Positions 62,224 to 64,000 of a stretch of DNA of 64,000 nt are shown here, in pieces (within the stretch, counting starts at the first letter, position 1; each line of letters starts with the position of its first letter). The DNA is from an uncultured Collinsella sp. (GTDB lineage Bacteria; Actinomycetota; Coriobacteriia; Coriobacteriales; Coriobacteriaceae), in NCBI GenBank assembly GCA_902465015.1, contig CABQLK010000007.1:1-64000 (forward strand), in the 5' to 3' direction. The translations under genes were made by a program, and so were the position numbers. The notes under the pieces were generated by a model. The model did no database searches. It was given only the letters and a program-made list of their open reading frames with translations, and was not told the DNA's origin.

Positions 62224-62250
62224 CCTAGACAGATAACCGGATGTCTAAGG
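62224..62250 (+). promoter_or_regulatory. Leader hairpin overlapping the kup ribosome-binding site
   Basis: CC-TAGACA pairs with TGTCTA-GG across ATAACCGG, with one bulged A. The 3' arm includes the AAGG of the Shine-Dalgarno before the GTG at 62259, so folding would hide it. No c-di-AMP riboswitch pattern was recognised. Confidence 0.4.
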
Positions 62251-62258
62251 GAGTCCTC

Positions 62259-64000
62259 GTGGCACACAACAAACTGGAGGCAAACCTCCAAGACCAGCGC
62301 GGGCAAGGCGGGCACGGAGCCATCCCCCTCTCCGCTGGCATGCTGCTCGTAACGCTCGGCGTCGTCTATGGCGACATCGGCACGAGCCCCATGTACACCA
62401 TGAAATCAATCGTCGCCAACAACGGCGGCATCGGTACCGTCAGCGAGGACATGATCCTGGGCGCGCTTTCGCTCGTCATCTGGACCATGACGCTCGTGAC
62501 CACGGTCAAGTACGTGGTAATCGCCATGAAGGCCGACAACCACAACGAAGGCGGCATCTTCGCCCTGTTCAGTCTCGTGCGCAAGGTGGCGCCATGGCTG
62601 ATTCTCCCCGCCATGATCGGCGGCGCGGCGCTGCTCGCTGACGGCATCCTCACCCCCGCCGTCACGGTTACCACGGCCATCGAGGGCTTGCGCACTATCG
62701 AGTGGGGCCATGCGCTTTTGGGTGACGGCCAGACCAACGTAATCATCATCACCATCATCATTATCTGCGGCCTGTTTGCCATGCAGCGCGCCGGCACCTC
62801 GTCAATCGGCAAGCTGTTCGGCCCGCTTATGACGCTGTGGTTCCTGTTCTTGGCTGGCGCCGGCCTGTTCAACATGCTCGGCAACTTGTCCATCCTGCGC
62901 GCGCTCAACCCCATCCGCGGCATCATGTTCCTGTTCTCGCCCATCAACCACTCGGGTATTATGGTGCTCGGCTTCGTCTTCCTGTCGACGACCGGCGCCG
63001 AGGCGCTCTATTCGGACATGGGTCACGTGGGCAAGGCTAACATTTACGCATCCTGGCCGTTCGTAAAGGCGGCCCTCATCCTTAACTATCTGGGTCAGGG
63101 CGCTTGGCTGCTCGCCAACAATTCCAATCCCCAGATGCTCGCGATGGATATCGTCAACCCGTTCTATATGATGCTTCCCGAGCCCCTGCGCCCCTTTGCC
63201 ATCGTGCTTTCGGCCGTGGCGGCCATCATCGCCTCGCAGGCGCTCATCACCGGCTCGTTCTCGCTGGTATCCGAGGCAACGCGTCTCAACCTTATGCCGC
63301 ATCTGCGCATCCACTACCCCAGCGACACCAAGGGGCAGCTCTATATTCCGCTCGTCAACAACATCATGTGGGTCGGCTGCATCTTCATCGTGCTGCTGTT
63401 CCAAAACTCCGAGCGCATGGAGAGCGCCTACGGCCTCGCCATTACCGTGACCATGCTCATGACCACGACGCTTTTGACGAGCTACATCGCCGGCATCCTC
63501 AAGCACAGGCTGGGTGTCTGCGTCTTCGCCCTGCTCTTTGGTGCCATTGAGCTGTGCTTCTTCGCCTCGTGCCTCACCATGTTCTTTGACGGCGGCTACG
63601 TCATGATCTTCCTGGCCGCGCTGCTGTTTGGCCTTATGTATGTGTGGCGCCGCGGCACCGCCATCGAGCGCACGCAGACGATCCTGCTGCCCGTCTCCAA
63701 GTACATCGATCAGCTCAACCGCCTGCGCAACGACGAGACCTACCCCGTGCTCGCCGACAATCTGGTGTTCCTCACCAACAGCCCCGATCCGCTCACACTC
63801 GACCGCGACGTGCTCTATTCCATCCTGGACAAGCACCCCAAGCGCGCCAAGGCATATTGGTTCATCAACGTGCACGTTACCGACGAACCCTATACGCACG
63901 AGTATTCCGTCGAGACCTTTGGCACGGACTTTTTGTTCCGCGTGCGCCTGGACCTGGGCTTTAAGGTCAACCAGCGCGTCAACGCCTATCTGCGTCAGAT
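62259..64000 (+). CDS. kup: Kup-type potassium uptake transporter, 5' part (truncated by the window edge)
   Basis: The first 580 residues of a Kup/HAK potassium:proton symporter are visible; the rest lies beyond 64000. The early helix has LGVVYGDIGTSPMYTMKS, the Kup signature (YGDIGTSPLY). Then come about twelve helices, with NEGGIFALF, ADGILTPAVTVTTAIEG and the STTGAEALYSDMGH segment. The C-terminal soluble domain starts near residue 470. The GTG at 62259 follows AAGGGAG by six bases; an in-frame ATG at 62241 is possible. It is open to the end of the sequence with no stop. Confidence 0.95.
   Translation, partial: MAHNKLEANLQDQRGQGGHGAIPLSAGMLLVTLGVVYGDIGTSPMYTMKSIVANNGGIGTVSEDMILGALSLVIWTMTLVTTVKYVVIAMKADNHNEGGIFALFSLVRKVAPWLILPAMIGGAALLADGILTPAVTVTTAIEGLRTIEWGHALLGDGQTNVIIITIIIICGLFAMQRAGTSSIGKLFGPLMTLWFLFLAGAGLFNMLGNLSILRALNPIRGIMFLFSPINHSGIMVLGFVFLSTTGAEALYSDMGHVGKANIYASWPFVKAALILNYLGQGAWLLANNSNPQMLAMDIVNPFYMMLPEPLRPFAIVLSAVAAIIASQALITGSFSLVSEATRLNLMPHLRIHYPSDTKGQLYIPLVNNIMWVGCIFIVLLFQNSERMESAYGLAITVTMLMTTTLLTSYIAGILKHRLGVCVFALLFGAIELCFFASCLTMFFDGGYVMIFLAALLFGLMYVWRRGTAIERTQTILLPVSKYIDQLNRLRNDETYPVLADNLVFLTNSPDPLTLDRDVLYSILDKHPKRAKAYWFINVHVTDEPYTHEYSVETFGTDFLFRVRLDLGFKVNQRVNAYLRQ

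Noticed and set aside
62103..62258. c-di-AMP (ydaO) riboswitch before kup
   Set aside because: The leader is short and I could not find the conserved riboswitch core; only two simple hairpins are visible.

Overview
The window is a chromosomal segment of a high-GC Gram-positive anaerobe. The best fit is a gut Coriobacteriia member close to Collinsella. This is an inference from gene content: a one-chain clostridial-type PurL/PurQ, reverse rubrerythrin, PdxST with a MocR-type PdxR, LAXTG sortase chemistry, diguanylate cyclase and Etf-based redox genes. Codon use is uniformly GC-rich. I found no rRNA, tRNA, CRISPR array, prophage or insertion sequence. The last gene (kup) runs off the right edge.

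Layout. 0-15 kb holds a branched-chain amino acid binding lipoprotein, homoserine dehydrogenase, a BaiA-like SDR, a CPA2 antiporter, PurL, an EamA exporter, a GGDEF protein, a KdgT permease, AzlCD and an HD phosphohydrolase. 15-19 kb is a flavin dehydrogenase with EtfB and a ferredoxin-fused EtfA, laid out like the electron-confurcating lactate dehydrogenase module. 19-22.5 kb is a compact surface-protein operon: a membrane-anchored beta-sandwich protein, a WxL-like secreted protein, an LAXTG mini-protein and a Cys-rich secreted protein. 23.3-29 kb is a three-gene cassette of TerB-N/C protein, BrxD-like ATPase and BrxHI/Lhr-like helicase. It carries BREX-type parts without PglX or PglZ and is the strongest candidate here for a poorly described, probably defensive, system.

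29-42 kb is RNA and housekeeping: a spermidine synthase-like protein, Elp3, an XRE/DUF4097 pair, methyltransferases, TrmB, a Ski2-like helicase with DUF3516, DUF2130, a phosphoesterase, a new 59-residue acidic protein, a HIRAN protein and a 27-residue membrane peptide. 42-52 kb holds an alcohol/aldehyde dehydrogenase pair, reverse rubrerythrin, the pdxR-pdxST vitamin B6 locus, an RGG-tailed protein, an MFS exporter and a variant peptide deformylase. 52-58.3 kb is a LysR regulator and a catabolic operon of unknown substrate (amidohydrolase-fold protein, two ceramidase-fold proteins, PTS EIIBC). 58.5-64 kb holds an XRE-aminotransferase fusion with its own operator set, a LysR/EamA divergent pair and Kup.

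Intergenic DNA is rich in palindromes. There is an exact-period (62 bp) array of four imperfect palindromes at 3.9-4.2 kb, a 123-bp inverted-repeat element at 35.7 kb, hairpins with a shared GGGACAGG core at 26.4 and 40.5 kb, and four large stem-loops side by side between convergent genes at 48.7-49.0 kb. Starts were set by Shine-Dalgarno spacing and family length, so several genes begin well inside their longest open frame. Family names come from recognition of motifs, not from database searches.
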